Assembly (NCBI RefSeq): GCF_000730645.1
Contig: NZ_BBIU01000002.1
Coordinates: 247,575 to 311,574 of the forward strand
Origin: Pseudomonas parafulva NBRC 16636 = DSM 17004
GTDB lineage: Bacteria; Pseudomonadota; Gammaproteobacteria; Pseudomonadales; Pseudomonadaceae
DNA length: 64,000 nucleotides
Reading direction: 5' to 3'
The notes beneath the pieces are model-generated. The model was not told where the DNA came from, did no database searches, and worked only from the letters and a program-made list of their open reading frames with translations. The position numbers and the translations under genes are program-made. This document shows positions 62,250 to 64,000 of this stretch, in pieces (within the stretch, counting starts at the first letter, position 1; every line of letters starts with the position of its first letter).

Positions 62250-62894
62250 TCAAGGCTGAGCGTACATCCAGCGCATCAGCGAGTGCCGCCCGCCAATGCC
62301 CAGCTTGATGGCTGCCCTGCGCAGGTAGCTCTCCACGGTGTTGGCCCGCAGGCCCAACTGCTCGGCCTGCTCGGGGGCAGTGCGCCCGGCCAGCAGGCCG
62401 AGGCACACCTGGCGCTCGCGCTCCGACAGTTTCAGGCCGGTCTGGGCCAGGCGGTCGATGAAGCGTTGCTCCAGGCTTTCGGGGGTGGAACGGCCCGGCG
62501 CTGGCTGCAGCGCATGGATGTGTTTTTCGAGCATGGGCAGCAACAGCGGGGAGATAGCGTCCAGACGGCTGCGCTCGAATGCGGAGAAACCATAGGTGGA
62601 GCCTGCCCGCAGCACATGGATTTCCAGCCTGGCTGGCCCGCTGCCGCGGATCCGGTGCAGGCGAGAGGGGTCGTCGAAGCCGCCCTCGGGCTGGGTGGCT
62701 GATGAGTACACGGTTTCGCTGAGGCCAGCGCCTTCACAGGGTGTGAGCGGCAATTGGCGGATTTGTGTGGCATCGATGCACAGGTGGGCCTGGATAAGGT
62801 CGTGCAACAGGCGGGGGAAATGGCGGCTGCCGGTACTGGCAATGACTTTGCCGATTTGCGGGTAGATCGAGTGGGTATTCATCGTGTCGTCCAT
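62250..62894 (-). CDS. Second LuxR-type regulator flanking the lipopeptide cluster
   Basis: This protein of about 214 residues has a C-terminal LuxR-type helix-turn-helix (LSERERQVCLGLLAGRTAPE, then QAEQLGLRANTVESYLRRAAIKLGI), closely resembling the PsoR domain. Shared features include QVCLGLL or EVCLGLL, VE(S/T)YL(R/K)RA and GRH(S/G)L...WM. The N-terminus shows no autoinducer-binding domain. Downstream LuxR genes next to macB are usual in Pseudomonas lipopeptide loci. It probably helps regulate psoABC-macAB, but this is inferred. The start is uncertain: ATG 62894 (MDDTMNTHS) or ATG 62882 (MNTHS). The open frame to 63305 would run through the hisN promoter and is not supported. Confidence 0.82.
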   Translation of the reverse strand: MDDTMNTHSIYPQIGKVIASTGSRHFPRLLHDLIQAHLCIDATQIRQLPLTPCEGAGLSETVYSSATQPEGGFDDPSRLHRIRGSGPARLEIHVLRAGSTYGFSAFERSRLDAISPLLLPMLEKHIHALQPAPGRSTPESLEQRFIDRLAQTGLKLSERERQVCLGLLAGRTAPEQAEQLGLRANTVESYLRRAAIKLGIGGRHSLMRWMYAQP

Positions 62895-63098
62895 GAGTCT
62901 GGAACAAGCCTGCCCCGCGCGGGTGCCTGCCCGAATCCTGGGCGTGCGACGGGGCTTGATAGGTATCCTAGTACAACGAACCGCCTGAGGGTAAATATAG
63001 CCCGATAATGCCACAATGATGGCACTGTTGCGCCCCATGCCGATGAAGGGCGGGTGGGGTATGATGCGGCCCTTCCACCTGTCACGAGGCCCTCCTGC
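62895..63098. promoter_or_regulatory. Divergent region, luxR-type gene / hisN
   Basis: This region of 204 bases has no gene. Its middle (about 62960-63025) is relatively AT-rich and should hold the two promoters. A GAGG at 63085-63088 can serve as the hisN ribosome site. I see no strong dyad. Confidence 0.35.
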
Positions 63099-63890
63099 AT
63101 GTCCCTGTGTGCTGAACAGATTGGCGAATTCCGTGCTTTCGCCGAGCAGCTGGCCGACGCCGCTGCTGACGCGATTCAACCTTACTTCCGCGCAAGCCTG
63201 GCGGTCGAGGACAAGGGCGGGCGCCTGTACGATCCGGTGACCGTGGCCGACAAGGCCGCTGAAGACGCCATGCGTGCACTGATCCAGGAGCGCTACCCCA
63301 CCCACGGCATTCTGGGCGAAGAGGCGGGTGTAGCAGTGGGTAGCAGCCCGCTGACCTGGGTGCTCGACCCCATCGATGGCACCCGTGCCTTCATCACTGG
63401 CCTGCCGCTATGGGGCACGCTGATCGCCCTGAACGATGGCAAGCGCCCGGTGGTGGGTGTGATGAACCAGCCGTTCACCGGTGAACGCTTCATCGGCACG
63501 CCCGACGGCGCCTGGAGCGGCGAAAAGCGCCTGGCCACCCGCGCCTGCGACAGCCTGGCCCAGGCCACGCTGATGTGCACCACCCCTGACATGTTCGATA
63601 GCGCCGCCCGCAAGGCTGCATTCGAATCCGTCGCCGGGCAGGCGCGGCTGATGCGCTATGGCGGCGATTGCTACGCCTACTGCATGCTGGCTTCGGGCTT
63701 CGTCGACGTGATTGTGGAAGCCAGCTTGCAGCCCTACGACGTACAGGCGCTGATGCCCATCATCGAAGGTGCAGGCGGCGTCATCACCGCCTGGGATGGC
63801 AGCAGCGCACAACAGGGCGGCTGCGTGGTCGCTTGCGGCGATCCGGCATTGCATGCGCAGGTGGTGGAGATGCTTCGTCATGCAATGTAA
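63099..63890 (+). CDS. hisN: Histidinol-phosphatase, inositol-monophosphatase family (HisN)
   Basis: This is a 263-residue Mg-dependent phosphatase. It has the family metal-binding motifs: GEEAG (Glu of motif 1), WVLDPIDGTRAFITGLP (motif with Asp, Asp and Gly-Thr) and a late SLQPYDVQALMPIIEGAGG (last metal Asp). The DPIDGTRAFITGLPLWGTLI form is typical of HisN rather than SuhB. It should dephosphorylate histidinol phosphate in histidine synthesis. The start at ATG 63099 follows GAGG and gives the usual length; an in-frame ATG at 63054 only adds unrelated residues. It stands alone at the right border of the lipopeptide island. Confidence 0.9.
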   Translation: MSLCAEQIGEFRAFAEQLADAAADAIQPYFRASLAVEDKGGRLYDPVTVADKAAEDAMRALIQERYPTHGILGEEAGVAVGSSPLTWVLDPIDGTRAFITGLPLWGTLIALNDGKRPVVGVMNQPFTGERFIGTPDGAWSGEKRLATRACDSLAQATLMCTTPDMFDSAARKAAFESVAGQARLMRYGGDCYAYCMLASGFVDVIVEASLQPYDVQALMPIIEGAGGVITAWDGSSAQQGGCVVACGDPALHAQVVEMLRHAM

Positions 63891-63902
63891 GCGGTGACAT
63901 AG

Positions 63903-63997
63903 TGGACATCGCTTCTTGTGTTTTCCACAATGTCCAAGTTGGCGCAATCCTTGTGGGAGCAACTGTCTTCCACAAAATCCGAATGCTGGCACAATCC
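63903..63997. repeat. Imperfect tandem hairpin repeat downstream of hisN
   Basis: Two related units, 63920-63950 and 63965-63997, share GT(T/C)TTCCACAA at the start and GG(C)(G/A)CAATCC at the end. Hairpins form at 63903-63936 (TGGACAT/ATGTCCA with an inner TTGTG/CACAA) and 63951-63975 (TTGTGGGAG/CTTCCACAA, one G-T pair). It may act as the hisN terminator or belong to a Pseudomonas REP-like family. The repeat may continue past the window end. Confidence 0.5.
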
Positions 63998-64000
63998 ACG

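Noticed and set aside
62248..62261. GCTCA-AGGC-TGAGC hairpin between macB and the luxR-type gene as a terminator
   Set aside because: The stem is only 5 bp and overlaps the luxR stop codon; no T run.
62895..63305. An N-terminal extension of the second LuxR gene
   Set aside because: It would run through the hisN promoter and into the hisN gene, and the extra residues look non-coding.

Overview
The window is GC-rich, densely coded chromosomal DNA from a fluorescent pseudomonad, most likely of the Pseudomonas putida group. The evidence is the gene content: a putisolvin-type lipopeptide cluster, PagL, polyamine catabolism genes, HisN and Pseudomonas-style adenylation codes. No tRNA, rRNA, CRISPR, insertion sequence or phage gene is visible.

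Left part (1-17.5 kb), housekeeping and accessory metabolism. It opens with the 3' end of an exopolysaccharide-initiating sugar-phosphate transferase. A LysR regulator follows, divergent from an L-serine ammonia-lyase, and then a membrane acyltransferase of the OafA/SGNH type. Next is a minus-strand putrescine operon: gamma-glutamylputrescine synthetase, a PotF/SpuD-like binding protein and gamma-glutamylputrescine oxidase, divergent from an AraC regulator. An orphan UvrD-like ATPase comes next, then succinate-semialdehyde dehydrogenase (sad) divergent from a PtrR-like LysR regulator. The lipid A 3-O-deacylase pagL and a TonB-dependent siderophore receptor with a likely Fur box lead up to the lipopeptide locus.

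Central part (17.6-62.9 kb), a complete lipopeptide island. The order is psoR (LuxR-type regulator), psoA (2 modules), psoB (7 modules), psoC (3 modules plus two thioesterases), macA, macB and a second LuxR-type regulator. The first domain is a starter condensation domain, so the product should be N-acylated. The codes I read by hand give Leu-Glu-Leu-Leu-Gln-Ser-Val-Leu-Ser-Leu-(Val/Ile/Leu)-Ser, matching the 12-residue putisolvin family. Modules 2-10 carry dual condensation/epimerization-type domains and modules 11-12 carry LCL-type domains. Residues up to 9 are therefore expected to be largely D and the last three L. Export would use MacAB; no outer-membrane channel gene lies in the window.

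Right end (62.9-64 kb): hisN, followed by a small hairpin-rich repeat region.

The system is a known family rather than a new one. The points most worth a second look are: a recent serine A-T cassette exchange between modules 6 and 9; a split inter-module linker and 249-base gap between psoA and psoB; a degenerate condensation domain in module 2; leucine codes at positions 4 and 8, where putisolvin is reported to carry Ile; and a permissive-looking code in module 11.
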